Shown here in pieces: positions 1 through 11,397 of a DNA stretch of 64,000 nucleotides. Positions within the stretch are counted from its first letter, which is position 1. Every line of letters begins with the position of its first letter. Origin of the DNA: Macrostomum hystrix. Its lineage: Eukaryota > Platyhelminthes > Macrostomidae. The notes below the pieces were generated by a model. That model saw only the letters and a program-made list of their open reading frames with translations, did no database searches and was not told where the DNA came from. The translations under genes and the position numbers were made by a program. The stretch spans positions 496,001 through 560,000 of the forward strand of contig CATNEN010000024.1 of the NCBI GenBank assembly GCA_950097015.1. Reading direction: 5' to 3'.

Positions 1-429
1 TTACATATAATTCCAGTAAACAGCACTATATTGCTTTTTTGCTACGATGCACTAGTAAAGCAAAATTACTAACATTTAACACAAAAATCTCTCGTGATTG
101 AAAAAATTGTCCCCTCCCCGGTTTTTGAAGGCAAGTCCGTGACTGTCTTCTATAGTTCTGTCCGATTAAAAATTGCACTACTGGTGTATTTTTTGGATTG
201 CAAAAATCAACCAAAGTCTGTTGCCCTACACGATCTGTTTCAATGTTTTAAATGTGATGCTTATGCAAGCTTATTTGTGATCAGTTATAATACACATGCA
301 CCAGCATGGACACTAGAGTTATAGGTATTTTATACCCGCTCTGATTACTGCACAATAACTTCATTTTCATATTTCGGCCGTTGATTAATTATTTTTACTA
401 CCTGATATAGACAACCTGTAATTTCAAAA
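1..429. other. Non-coding flank
   Basis: No gene, RNA or repeat was recognised here. Short open frames exist on both strands but match no family and have no exon borders. The stretch ends at the start of the 14-bp minisatellite. Confidence 0.5.
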
Positions 430-778
430 TCTACCTCAGTCTGCCAACCTCAGTCTGCCTACCTCAGACTGCCTACCTCAGACTGCCTATCTCAGTCTGC
501 CTACCTCAGACTGCCTACCTCAGTCTGCCTACCTCAGTCTGCCTAACTCAGTCTGCCTACCTCAGTCTGCCTACCTCAGACTGCCTACCTCAGTCTGCCT
601 ACCTCAGTCTGCCTACCTCAGTCTGCCTACCTCAGACTGCCTACCTCAGACTGCCTACCTCAGACTGCCTACCTCAGACTGCCTACCTCAGACTGCCTAC
701 CTCAGACTGCCTACCTCAGTCTGCCTACCTCAGACTGCCTACCTCAGACTGCCTATCTCAGACTGCCTACCTCAGTCA
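430..778. repeat. Minisatellite, 14-bp unit (~24 copies)
   Basis: The unit is GCCTACCTCAGTCT, with T/A alternation at one position (CAGTCT versus CAGACT) and a few other substitutions. It lies about 120 bp from the first tRNA-Arg gene and has no coding content. Confidence 0.95.
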
Positions 779-894
779 GTCTCCCTCTCGGAACCTGAAC
801 TGGGGCGAGGTCTTAAATATGACAATAGGTTCCCATATATATGACTTTAGACATTATAAAATGGAGTGCACAAAATGGCATAAAAAATTGCAAG

Positions 895-967
895 CGACCA
901 CGCCAGGACTCGAACCTGGAATCTTCTGATCCGTAGTCAGACGCGTTATCCATTGCGCCACGCGGCC
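895..967 (-). tRNA. tRNA-Arg(ACG), copy 1
   Basis: This 73-nt gene reads on the minus strand and folds as a full cloverleaf. The 7-bp acceptor is GGCCGCG with CGTGGTC (two G-U pairs) and the discriminator is G. The anticodon stem is TCTGA/TCAGA, closing the loop CTACGGA, so the anticodon is ACG (read as inosine-CG, decoding CGN arginine codons). The T arm is CCAGG-TTCGAGT-CCTGG. The internal promoter boxes (TGGCGCAATGG and GGTTCGAGTCC) are intact, there is no intron, and a T6 Pol III terminator follows about 9 nt after the 3' end. The upstream flank belongs to flank family A, recognised by the stretch beginning AGATCAAACAGTGTCAGCGC. Confidence 0.96.
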
Positions 968-1581
968 CTGACATGCCAGATCTAAATTCCTGCCGATATA
1001 CTGAGACTCCAGCGCTGACACTGTTTGATCTGCTGCGAGCTGCGGTAAAATGTGTAAGCACAATGGACTTTGGAATCGAATCCGCTTACTAGTCAGTACT
1101 CTTGTACTCAGTAGTCATGGCAAATTTCGAGCATCCAATATTACCATTTGACAATCCGATCTTCAAAAGTATATATAGTTTTGAAAAATCATATTTTTTG
1201 TCATTGGCAAGTTAGGTCTTCAGGGCACGAATACGAGAGCCAATTGTGCGACACACTATGATCTCTTACAGAGCTCATCGGAGTTGTTTTACTGACAACA
1301 AAAGCAGGATCAGATGTGCTAATCGGTCTATCTTTTGAGAATCTGTTGAGAACTAGCAATAATGAATCAATGAAGCCCAGTAGCACAAAACAGTACACTG
1401 TAGTAACTTTTAGAGGCCGTCTATGAAAATCAGTTGTGAAAAACATTTGCCTGTTTTGGATTAAAATAGATTTTTGAAAATTGGAATTGAAAAAGGAGAC
1501 ACCGAAAGTGTGCCAGCAGATCAAACTGTGCCAGCGCTGGAGTCTCAGAATATCGGCAGGAATTTAGATCTGGGATGTCAG

Positions 1582-1654
1582 GGCCGCGTGGCGCAATGGA
1601 TAACGCGTCTGACTACGGATCAGAAGATTCCAGGTTCGAGTCCTGGCGTGGTCG
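1582..1654 (+). tRNA. tRNA-Arg(ACG), copy 2
   Basis: The body is identical to copy 1. The 5' flank is family A and a TTTT terminator lies 7 nt downstream. The 3' side carries a few degenerate copies of the 23-bp motif (TGTCCAYYAGTTGATAGCTTG) that is massively expanded at 6295-9763. It converges on copy 3. Confidence 0.96.
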
Positions 1655-1689
1655 ATCAGTCTTTTGCATCAGAAGGTTTAGTTGCAGGA

Positions 1690-1930
1690 AATGCTTGAAT
1701 GTCCACTAGTTGATAGCTTGAGGGTGCATAAGTAGATGGCTTTAATGTCTATCAATAAGTAGCATGAGTGTTCATCAGTTGATACCTGATACGAGTTCGT
1801 AGTTCGGATATTGGTGATTTTGAAGACAGCGCAAGTTGCTCTATATTTTGAACCTTTGATTACGGGCTTCTCTGAATCAGTAAAAACGACATTCCGAAAC
1901 AAAACATATACTCGCAAATCTGGCGCGACA
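1690..1930. repeat. Unexpanded paralogue of the 23-bp array spacer
   Basis: Three or four degenerate units related to TGTCCATCAGTTGATAGCTTG lie at 1697-1795. They are followed by unique sequence (about 1800-1930) that is recognisably homologous to 9764-9900, just beyond the large 23-bp array. The two intervals are therefore paralogous inter-tRNA spacers, one short and one expanded. Confidence 0.75.
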
Positions 1931-1996
1931 ATTGTTAAAGAAGAAGGGTCCCCACCGCCAATGAATTCTTCACTCTACTTAAAAAAAGAATTCGAA

Positions 1997-2069
1997 CGAC
2001 CACGCCAGGACTCGAACCTGGAATCTTCTGATCCGTAGTCAGACGCGTTATCCATTGCGCCACGCGGCC
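1997..2069 (-). tRNA. tRNA-Arg(ACG), copy 3
   Basis: The body is identical to copy 1, with a T7 terminator just downstream. Its 3' end is the exact outer border of the inverted repeat whose mate ends at 16108: homology runs through the tRNA and stops at its discriminator base. Confidence 0.96.
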
Positions 2070-2716
2070 CTGACATGCCAGGTCTAAATTCTTGCTAATA
2101 TGCTGAGAGACTCCATGAGCGCTTAAATGAGGAACTGTTTGATCTGCTGCGAGCTGTGAGGACAATGGACTGAGTGTTACATTAGACATGAATCTGACGT
2201 ATTGCTCGAGAAGGGATATGGCAACACATTTTGGGACGTAAAATTCATGATGCAGACTGTTCTCAAGCATGGGAACACACGCTCACTGGCATATAATGGC
2301 TTCAGGTAAAAAAGTCTGAGGTCACAATTTGAGCTGTGTACTACGTGAGACATGAATATGATGGGCACTGCAACGACTGCAAGATCACTGCAAGCAGGAG
2401 AGTCCACAAGTTCAGCTGCGAAGCTGATCAAAGAGGAAACATTAACCCAGCTTTAGTATTGAGACGCTCACGGCTTTTACACCAATCAAAATGATATGAT
2501 TCTGCAGATGGATTATGTGTGTTCTGACTTAAGACACATCCTGATGGATGATGTGTCTTTCCCTTTTGTGCTGCTTTATCCTTTCTCAAACAGGTTTATG
2601 TCTCGATAAACAAAAGCTCATTGTGCTCACAGGTTTCATTGCAGCTCGCAGCAGATCAAACAGTGTCAGCGCTGGAGTCTCAGTATATCGGCACGAATTT
2701 TGATCTGGCATGTCAG

Positions 2717-2789
2717 GGCCGCGTGGCGCATTGGATAACGCGTCTGACTACGGATCAGAAGATTCCAGGTTCGAGTCCTGGCGTGGTCG
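2717..2789 (+). tRNA. tRNA-Arg(ACG), copy 4
   Basis: The sequence is intact except for one D-loop substitution (GCGCATTGG instead of GCGCAATGG), which falls inside the A box. The mirror copy at 15309-15381 has the usual base. T-rich terminators follow within 10 nt. It is probably functional, but the A-box change could weaken transcription. Confidence 0.93.
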
Positions 2790-3197
2790 CTTGAATTTTT
2801 TGTTTTTCAGCTGTTCATGCTGGAAGCTGTGCTCTTTGAGCTTTACGAATTGGCGTTTAGCGAGACGACTCATGTGGAGACCGTTTTTCACCTCTCGTGC
2901 CCACTGTTTAAAAGGTTAATTGTTGACTGTCTGAGTGGCATATGCTGATCGAGGGTCTCGATGTCAAGCTGGTTTGAAGACACGGTGATGAGGCGATCGT
3001 TGCAGTCATCGCCAGTTGATTAATCTCTGTCGATCAATGCTTTCGATCAGCAGCGTGCGTCGCAGAGGTCTTCTCTCGCTGTCGGTGCTGAATAATGATC
3101 AAAAACAACACGTGTCTTAATAAATCAACTAATAATTCCTTCCAGTGCTTGGAATGATAAAAAAGAATAGATGTTGTGTACAAAAACATAATCTGAG

Positions 3198-3270
3198 CGA
3201 CCACGCCAGGACTCGAACCTGGAATCTTCTGATCCGTAGTCAGACGCGTTATCCATTGCGCCACGCGGCC
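3198..3270 (-). tRNA. tRNA-Arg(ACG), copy 5
   Basis: The body is identical to copy 1. The 5' flank is of a different family (B, starting CTCTTCTTGCAAGCCGACG), shared with the copies at 4398, 11032, 12953 and 14828. A T5 terminator lies about 12 nt downstream. Confidence 0.96.
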
Positions 3271-3877
3271 CTCTTCTTGCAAGCCGACGTTTCGTTGCCT
3301 CATTTCGATCAAGAATTGGGATATTTGCTCAACTGTCTTTTTTGGCCTCTGACAGTTTCTAGCTCGTATAGTACTTATAGCAGTGACTGCGCTGAAGTAC
3401 AAAAAATATAGGTGTGAGAGACTGTTGTGCGTTTCTGAACTTGCGATGAAGCGACAGTTTGGGCTCTAAAGTAACACACCAGAATTATTTTGCGAACTGT
3501 CAAAACTTGGAAAGATTTAAACAAATAAGCCAAAATACGTCATAACAACCTAGAAAATTTAAGGTCTCAACATTTGAGTCCGTAGCAAAGTTAAGCAAGA
3601 ATGTAACAATATTCCAAATTATCTGCAGTTGAATATTTTAATCAGCCTTTATCGTAGGCAAGAATGAGTCCTGCAGTTTTTATGTCACATAAAAGGTCAA
3701 ACCGGCGTCAAATGGTGACATAGGATGCATGAAATATTTAATGCAGTACTGACTAGTAAGTGGATTCAATTCCACAGTCCATTGTGCTCACATATTTCAC
3801 CGCAGCTCGCAGCAGATCAAACAGTGTCAGCGCTGGAGTCTCAGTATATCGGCAGGAATTTAGATCTGGGATGTCAG

Positions 3878-3950
3878 GGCCGCGTGGCGCAATGGATAAC
3901 GCGTCTGACTACGGATCAGAAGATTCCAGGTTCGAGTCCTGGCGTGGTCG
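3878..3950 (+). tRNA. tRNA-Arg(ACG), copy 6
   Basis: The body is identical to copy 1, with a family A 5' flank and TTTTATTTTGTTTT as terminator region. It is mirrored by the copy at 14150-14222 in the other arm. Confidence 0.96.
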
Positions 3951-4078
3951 CTAGAAATTTTATTTTGTTTTAATTGACTCGAAATTTCCAATACTTCTCA
4001 GAAATTTTCATTTGATGCTTTAGTAATAATATAATAGCTATTTATGCTAAGGTAGAAGGTTAAGCTTGAGGTGTAATA

Positions 4079-4397
4079 TTTGTATCTTACAAGCCAATCG
4101 ATCCACCTTGAAGCATGCGCATTCGAGCAAGGAAAATCCTGAAGCTCCATCATTGCCATCATTGTCAGGATGCGACTGCAAAGCTTGAGGCAATCGTGAG
4201 CTGACTGGCATTGAGCTGTAACTTAATGGCTGGTATAATTACCGATCTCAACGGTGCTTTGATTTAGCGACTTTACTGGAAACGTTATTCCGAAATAAAT
4301 TATGAGTACATACTGGCACATTTGGCTCAAGAATGGTTATAAAAAAGGTTCCACAAAAATAAATTATATTTCTTTTTCTCAGCTAAAAAAAGTCGAG
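4079..4397. other. Inter-tRNA spacer
   Basis: Nothing further was recognised between the inner border of the left inverted-repeat arm and the damaged tRNA copy. Confidence 0.5.
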
Positions 4398-4470
4398 CAA
4401 CCACGCCAGGACTCGAACCTGGAATCTTCTGATCCGTTGTCAGACGCGTTATCCATTGCGCCACCTGGCC
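4398..4470 (-). pseudogene. Damaged tRNA-Arg(ACG) copy
   Basis: Same length and frame as the other copies, but with four substitutions in functional positions. The nearly invariant U33 before the anticodon is A (loop CAACGGA). The acceptor 5' strand is GGCCAGG instead of GGCCGCG, leaving one mismatch and extra G-U pairs, and the base before the discriminator has changed. The anticodon ACG and the T arm are intact and a T7 run follows. Loss of U33 normally disrupts the U-turn, so it is probably non-functional or poorly used. The 5' flank is family B. Confidence 0.85.
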
Positions 4471-4987
4471 CTCTTCTGGCAAGCAGACCGAGCCTCGTTT
4501 GGATCAGGGACGGGAACATTGACTCAACTGTCTTTTACTTGGCCTCTAAAAGTCACTAATGTACTAATAGCAGTGGGAAAAAGTCGAAAAGTTGAGGTGT
4601 GAGAGACTGTCGTGAGTAGGGAACTGCCATGAGCCCAAACAATGAGGGCAGTGAAGTACAGAGCCTGAATTGTTGGGCAACCGAGAAAATTTGACTGTTT
4701 GTAACAAGCACTCCAACATTACCAAAAGATGTTAGAACATCTCTCAAGTTTTCATTCAGTTGTTCAGAAAAGCAGCAAATATTACAGTTATTACAGTTTA
4801 CTATCAAGAGAAAATAATTTTTATCCGTTTTCTTCTTGTCGTCAGCTAGATCGAGTTCAGCAGGTTTGAGTGTCATATAACAAGTAGTAAATCGTGCTCA
4901 CGTATTTCAGCCCAGCTCGCAGCAGATCAAACAGTGTCAGCGCTGGAGTCTCATTATATCGGCAGGAATTTAGATCTGGCATGTCAG

Positions 4988-5060
4988 GGCCGCGTGGCGC
5001 AATGGATAACGCGTCTGACTACGGATCAGAAGATTCCAGGTTCGAGTCCTGGCGTGGTCG
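4988..5060 (+). tRNA. tRNA-Arg(ACG), copy 7
   Basis: The body is identical to copy 1. The 5' flank is family A and the 3' flank (ATCAGTCTTTTGCATCAGAA) matches that of the copy at 1582, so these two are close paralogues. Confidence 0.96.
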
Positions 5061-5226
5061 ATCAGTCTTTTGCATCAGAAAGTTTAGTTCTGGAAATGCT
5101 TGAGTGTTGAAATGCTTAGTTGATATTGTACTGAGTCGCTAGTTACTAGGATTAGCATCTTGCTCCCACTCCTTGACTAGTTAGCCATCGCTGCTGTATG
5201 GTCTAACTTAATCTGTATCTCAAGGG

Positions 5227-5940
5227 AAGAGTATCCTTCAGTATATCGAGAACAACAGGACAGCTCTTGGATAAGAGTATCCTTCAGTATATCGAGAACA
5301 ACAGGACAGCTCTTGGATAAGAGTATCCTTCAGTATATCGAGAACAACAGGACAACTCTTGGATAAGAGTATCCTTCAGTATATCGAGAACAACAGGACA
5401 GCTCTTGGATAAGAGTATCCTTCAGTATATCGAGAACAACAGGACAGCTCTTGGATAAGAGTATCCTTCAGTATATCGAGAACAACAGGACAGCTCTTGG
5501 ATAAGAGTATCCTTCAGTATATCGAGAACAACAGGACAGCTCTTGGGTAAGAGTATCCTTCAGTATATCGAGAACAACAGGACAGCTCTTGGGTAAGAGT
5601 ATCCTTCAGTATATCGAGAACAACAGGACAGCTCTTGGGTAAGAGTATCCTTCAGTATATCGAGAACAACAGGACAGCTCTTGGGTAAGAGTATCTAGAT
5701 ATTTAGGAGCATAGGACAGCTCTTGGATAAGGGCATTGGGAACAAGGACAACTCGTGGATATGAGTATCCTTCAGTAAAGTCGCATATAGGGACTTCTCT
5801 TTACATCCCCAGGTTCAGGATCTCTCTTGGATAAGAGGATAACTCTGCCATCAGTCTTAGCAGCTGTAGACCACTATAGGACAAGAGTGTCTCAACGATC
5901 CCCAGGTTCAGGATCTCTCTTGGATAAGGGAACACTTCCT
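5227..5940. repeat. Minisatellite, 46-bp unit (~10 copies) with degenerate tail
   Basis: The unit begins AAGAGTATCCTTCAGTATAT. Ten nearly identical copies run to about 5690, distinguished mainly by TTGGAT versus TTGGGT at the unit end. Decayed relatives continue to about 5940 (TCTCTTGGATAAG-type remnants, and CCCCAGGTTCAGGATCTCTC twice). Confidence 0.93.
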
Positions 5941-6294
5941 TCATAGTCAACTTTCGTCGGTGTGGAAAACTGTTCACAGACAATGGTCTCCGAGTCTCGA
6001 GTTTCAGATATTACTTATTTTTCCAATAATAGGTCTAAGGCGAGAGAAGTCATAAGAGAGAGAGTAGGGTCATTCGACCCTACTCACTATGGCGACAGCA
6101 ACCCTACCATTTTCAGGAGTTTATCAGTTTATTTCAGGAGTTTTTTAAAGGTATTTTTAAGGAGCTTGTCTTCAAATTAAAGTAATATTCACCTCTCACT
6201 CCAAATTTTGAACCTCAAACTTACATCCGCCCTTAAATCTGGTTTTCGCTTACCAATGAGTTTTATTAACTAAGCGGAGATACCACAATAGATA
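5941..6294. other. Spacer between arrays
   Basis: Unique sequence with no gene recognised. A short perfect palindrome (AGGGTCATTCGACCCT, near 6067) is the only local structure noted. Confidence 0.4.
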
Positions 6295-9200
6295 GACTGT
6301 CCATCAGTTGATAGCTTGAGTGTCCATCAGTTAATAGCTTGAGTGTCCATCAGTTGATAGCTAGACTGTCCATCAGTTAATAGCTTGAGTGTCCATCAGT
6401 TGATAGCTTGAGTGTCCATCAGTTAATAGCTTGAGTGTCCATCAGTTAATAGCTTGAGTGTCCATCAGTTGATAGCTTGAGTGTCCATCAGTTGATAGCT
6501 TGAGTGTCCATCAGTTAATAGCTTGAGTGTCCATCAGTTAATAGCTTGAGTGTCCATCAGTTGTTAGCTTGAGTGTCCATCAGTTGATAGCTAGACTGTC
6601 CATCAGTTAATAGCTTGAGTGTCCATCAGTTGATAGCTTGAGTGTCCATCAGTTGATAGCTTGAGTGTCCATCAGTTGATAGCTTGAGTGTCCATCAGTT
6701 GATAGCTAGACTGTCCATCAGTTGATAGCTTGAGTGTCCATCAGTTGATAGCTTGAGTGTCCATCAGTTGATAGCTTGAGTGTCCATCAGTTGATAGCTT
6801 GAGTGTCCATCAGTTGATAGCTTGAGTGTCCATCAGTTGATAGCTTGAGTGTCCATCAGTTAATAGCTTGAGTGTCCATCAGTTGATAGCTAGACTGTCC
6901 ATCAGTTAATAGCTTGAGTGTCCATCAGTTGATAGCTTGAGTGTCCATCAGTTAATAGCTTGAGTGTCCATCAGTTGATAGCTTTAGTGTCCATCAGTTG
7001 ATAGCTTGAGTGTCCATCAGTTGATAGCTTGAGTGTCCATCAGTTGATGCTTGAGTGTCCATCAGTTGATAGCTTGAGTGTCCATCAGTTGATAGCTTGA
7101 GTGTCCATCAGTTGATGCTTGAGTGTCCATCAGTTGATAGCTAGACTGTCCATCAGTTGATGCTTGAGTGTCCATCAGTTGATAGCTTGAGTGTCCATCA
7201 GTTGATAGCTTGAGTGTCCATCAGTTGATAGCTTGAGTGTCCATCAGTTGATAGCTTGAGTGTCCATCAGTTGATAGCTTGAGTGTCCATCAGTTGATAG
7301 CTTGACTGTCCATCAGTTGATAGCTAGACTGTCCATCAGTTGATGCTTGAGTGTCCATCAGTTGATAGCTAGACTGTCCATCAGTTGATGCTTGAGTGTC
7401 CATCAGTTGATAGCTTGAGTGTCCATCAGTTGATAGCTTGAGTGTCCATCAGTTGATAGCTTGAGTGTCCATCAGTTGATAGCTTGAGTGTCCATCAGTT
7501 GATAGCTTGAGTGTCCATCAGTTGATAGCTTGAGTGTCCATCAGTTGATAGCTTGAGTGTCCATCAGTTGATGCTTGAGTCTCCATCAGTTGATAGCTTG
7601 AGTGTCCATCAGTTGATAGCTTGAGTGTCCATCAGTTGATGCTTGAGTGTCCATCAGTTGATGCTTGAGTGTCCATCAGTTGATAGCTTGAGTGTCCATC
7701 AGTTGATGCTTGAGTGTCCATCAGTTGATGCTTGAGTGTCCATCAGTTGATAGCTTGAGTGTCCATCAGTTGATAGCTTGAGTGTCCATCAGTTGATGCT
7801 TGAGTGTCCATCAGTTGATAGCTTGAGTGTCCATCAGTTGATGCTTGAGTGTCCATCAGTTGATAGCTAGACTGTCCATCAGTTGATAGCTTGAGTGTCC
7901 ATCAGTTGATAGCTTGAGTGTCCATCAGTTGATGCTTGAGTGTCCATCAGTTGATAGCTAGACTGTCCATCAGTTGATAGCTTGAGTGTCCATCAGTTGA
8001 TAGCTTGAGTGTCCATCAGTTGATAGCTTGAGTGTCCATCAGTTGATAGCTTGAGTGTCCATCAGTTGATAGCTTGAGTGTCCATCAGTTAATAGCTTGA
8101 GTGTCCATCAGTTGATAGCTTGAGTGTCCATCAGTTGATAGCTTGAGTGTCCATCAGTTGATAGCTTGAGTGTCCATCAGTTGATAGCTTGAGTGTCCAT
8201 CAGTTGATAGCTAGACTGTCCATCAGTTAATAGCTTGAGTGTCCATCAGTTGATAGCTTGAGTGTCCATCAGTTGATAGCTTGAGTGTCCATCAGTTGAT
8301 AGCTTTAGTGTCCATCAGTTGATAGCTAGACTGTCCATCAGTTAATAGCTTGAGTGTCCATCAGTTGATAGCTTGAGTGTCCATCAGTTGATAGCTTGAG
8401 TGTCCATCAGTTGATAGCTTTAGTGTCCATCAGTTGATAGCTAGACTGTCCATCAGTTAATAGCTTGAGTGTCCATCAGTTGATAGCTTTAGTGTCCATC
8501 AGTTGATAGCTAGACTGTCCATCAGTTGATAGCTTGAGTGTCCATCAGTTGATGCTTGAGTGTCCATCAGTTGATGCTTTAGTGTCCATCAGTTGATAGC
8601 TTTAGTGTCCATCAGTTGATAGCTAGACTGTCCATCAGTTAATAGCTTGAGTGTCCATCAGTTGATAGCTTGAGTGTCCATCAGTTGATAGCTTGAGTGT
8701 CCATCAGTTGATAGCTTGAGTGTCCATCAGTTGATAGCTTGAGTGTCCATCAGTTGATAGCTTGAGTGTCCATCAGTTGATAGCTAGACTGTCCATCAGT
8801 TAATAGCTTGAGTGTCCATCAGTTGATGCTTGAGTGTCCATCAGTTGATAGCTAGACTGTCCATCAGTTGATAGCTTGAGTGTCCATCAGTTGATGCTTG
8901 AGTGTCCATCAGTTGATGCTTTAGTGTCCATCAGTTGATAGCTTTAGTGTCCATCAGTTGATAGCTAGACTGTCCATCAGTTAATAGCTTGAGTGTCCAT
9001 CAGTTGATGCTTGAGTGTCCATCAGTTGATGGCTTGAGTGTCCATCAGTTGATAGCTTGAGTGTCCATCAGTTGATAGCTTGAGTGTCCATCAGTTGATA
9101 GCTTGAGTGTCCATCAGTTGATAGCTAGACTGTCCATCAGTTAATAGCTTGAGTGTCCATCAGTTGATGCTTGAGTGTCCATCAGTTGATAGCTAGACTG

Positions 9201-9763
9201 TCCATCAGTTGATAGCTTGAGTGTCCATCAGTTGATGCTTGAGTGTCCATCAGTTGATAGCTTGAGTGTCCATCAGTTGATGCTTGAGTGTCCATCAGTT
9301 GATAGCTTGACTGTCCATCAGTTGATAGCTTGAGTGTCCATCAGTTGATAGCTTGAGTGTCCATCAGTTGATGCTTGAGTGTCCATCAGTTGATGCTTGA
9401 TTGTCCATCAGTTGATGCTTGAGTGTCCATCAGTTGATAGCTTGAGTGTCCATCAGTTGATAGCTTGAGTGTCCATCAGTTGATAGCTTGAGTGTCCATC
9501 AGTTAATAGCTTGAGTGTCCATCAGTTAATAGCTTGAGTGTCCATCAGTTGATAGCTTGAGTGTCCATCAGTTGATAGCTTGAGTGTCCATCAGTTGATA
9601 GCTTGAGTGTCCATCAGTTAATAGCTTGAGTGTCCATCAGTTAATAGCTTGAGTGTCCATCAGTTGATAGCTTGAGTGTCCATCAGTTGATAGCTTGAGT
9701 GTCCATCAGTTGATAGCTTGAGTGTCCATCAGTTAATAGCTTGAGTGTCCATCAGTTGATAGC
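6295..9763. repeat. Minisatellite, ~23-bp unit (~150 copies)
   Basis: The unit is TGTCCATCAGTTGATAGCTT plus GAG. Variants recur throughout: GTTAATAGC, GCTAGACTGTCC, GCTTTAG, and a 21-bp form lacking AG (GATGCTTGAG). The mixed variant order suggests repeated local duplications of blocks rather than one expansion. The flanks are homologous to the spacer after the tRNA at 1582. It carries no long open frame. Confidence 0.97.
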
Positions 9764-9948
9764 TTATAGTTTGGAAAACGGTGATTCTGAAGACAGTGCA
9801 TGCGAGTTGCACTATATGAAGAGCCTTTGATTAACGGCTCAACAAGTCACTGAAAATAATAAATATACTCGCACATCTGAAGCCAAAAGAAGGAGAGTTC
9901 ACATTGAAAATTAATTTTATTTTTCTCTATTATAAAAAGGAAATCCAA

Positions 9949-10021
9949 CGACCACGCCAGGACTCGAACCTGGAATCTTCTGATCCGTAGTCAGACGCGT
10001 TATCCATTGCGCCACGCGGCC
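9949..10021 (-). tRNA. tRNA-Arg(ACG), copy 8
   Basis: The body is identical to copy 1, with a T5 terminator about 12 nt downstream. Its upstream flank (CCTCCGCCTGCTCAATCTC) belongs to none of the other flank families. Confidence 0.96.
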
Positions 10022-10364
10022 CTCCGCCTGCTCAATCTCTGCTTCTTACGTTTCAACTAATTTACTTTGATGTTTGGTCAGCAGGATTGAATTCCCTTTA
10101 AAACTACTGCCAGAAGCATGTAGCGCATCGAAACTAATTTGGTTCCATTTTATTTGAACCTTCAACTTTCAGGTTCCTCAATCCCTTAAGCTGAAGCCTC
10201 CTTAAAATCCTAATAACATGTTTGAGCTAATCAATCACCCAATGACAGGTAAGGACTGTCCCTAGGTAACACCTTTCATAATGTCATTCTGGTCATCAGC
10301 TTGCCCAGTGCGGGTTCGCCAGACAGTTTTAATTTCGCTCATTATTGAAGGCTCAATCAGCCCA

Positions 10365-10605
10365 TGCTGCAGCCCTGCTCAGCTGAGGCGGTTCACAACA
10401 GAGCTGACCAACTACTTAGACCAGATTCTGCATTGATCTTTGAGAGCATTCTTTCGAATATATTCCGTTCTCAACTGCCTTCTATTTAATATATTTTCTC
10501 TCCTCACCTATTAAAGCAAAAAAAATTTTGGAGGCTGACTAAATCACAGTTCTGTGAATATCCAAGTCCCAGATAGAAAAGAAAGGACATGAAAGGTTCT
10601 TAGAG
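10365..10605. repeat. Second inverted repeat, left arm
   Basis: This stretch is the reverse complement of about 13263-13510 at moderate identity. Examples are the blocks around CATGCTGCAGCCCTG, GAATATATTCCGTTCTCAA and AGGACATGAAAGGTTCT. It ends directly at the 5' end of the tRNA at 10606, and the mate ends at the tRNA remnant at 13247. This is flank family C. Confidence 0.85.
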
Positions 10606-10678
10606 GGCCGCGTGGCGCAATGGATAACGCGTCTGACTACGGATCAGAAGATTCCAGGTTCGAGTCCTGGCGTGGTCG
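10606..10678 (+). tRNA. tRNA-Arg(ACG), copy 9
   Basis: The body is identical to copy 1, with a TTTT terminator 16 nt downstream. The 3' spacer up to the convergent copy at 11032 is a diverged relative of the spacers between 2717/3198 and 14828/15309. Confidence 0.96.
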
Positions 10679-11031
10679 CTCGAGTTATATATTTTGTTGT
10701 TCATAAAGTATTTTTTTATCATTCCAGTCACTGAAAAGAATTATTAGTTGATTTGTTCAGACACGTGGTGTTTTTCTTCAATGGTTGATCAACAGCGATT
10801 AAGCAACTGGCGATGTATGCGACGATCGCCTCCGTAGCGTGTCTCAAATCAGCTTGACATCGAGACTCTCGACCAGCATGTCACAGTCAGACAGTCTAAA
10901 ATCAACCTATAAAACTATAGTAGGACAGATGAAAAATACGGTCAGCACACGAGTCGACTCGCTAAAATCCAATTTGTAACGCTCAGAGAGCACAGCTTCC
11001 AGAAACAACAGTTAAAGACAAAAAATGCAAG

Positions 11032-11104
11032 CGACCACGCCAGGACTCGAACCTGGAATCTTCTGATCCGTAGTCAGACGCGTTATCCATTGCGCCACGC
11101 GGCC
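11032..11104 (-). tRNA. tRNA-Arg(ACG), copy 10
   Basis: The body is identical to copy 1, with a family B 5' flank and a T6 terminator. It converges on copy 9 across about 350 bp. Confidence 0.96.
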
Positions 11105-11397
11105 CTCTTCTGGCAAGCCGATCGAGTCTCTTTTCAAACAGGAACAGGGATATTTGCTCAAATGTCTTTTATTTAGCCTCTAAATGTTACCATTGTAATC
11201 ATGACAGTGATTTTGCAATCATTTTAAATCAGTTGGCCTTGGCGTTTCTTTTTTGGGTCAAGAATCTGGAACCTGCATGGTTTATTTATTTGGTTAAACA
11301 GTGTTATTCTCTGTAACAATTGATGTCTTCGTTCTCAATCGGTCATGTTGGCAGCCATGCCGGGGTGTTTAATCGTGCAATATTAATATTAGAATAA

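Larger units (their letters stand above)
1997..4078. repeat. Large inverted repeat, left arm (~2.08 kb)
   Basis: This arm is the reverse complement of 14023-16108 at high identity; long stretches around 2180-2430 and 3400-4070 match with only scattered substitutions. It contains tRNA-Arg copies 3, 4, 5 and 6, mirrored by the copies at 16036, 15309, 14828 and 14150. The outer border is the 3' end of a tRNA gene. The inner border lies shortly after the TAAGCTTGAGGTGTA motif near 4075. The arms are separated by about 10 kb. Confidence 0.9.

Noticed and set aside
3034-3402. Short proteins reading through tRNA genes (GRVAQWITRLTTDQ-type peptide)
   Set aside because: This peptide is the translation of the tRNA-Arg gene itself and recurs at every copy.
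6295-9763. CRISPR-like array
   Set aside because: Units are directly adjacent with no unique spacers, and the context is eukaryotic.
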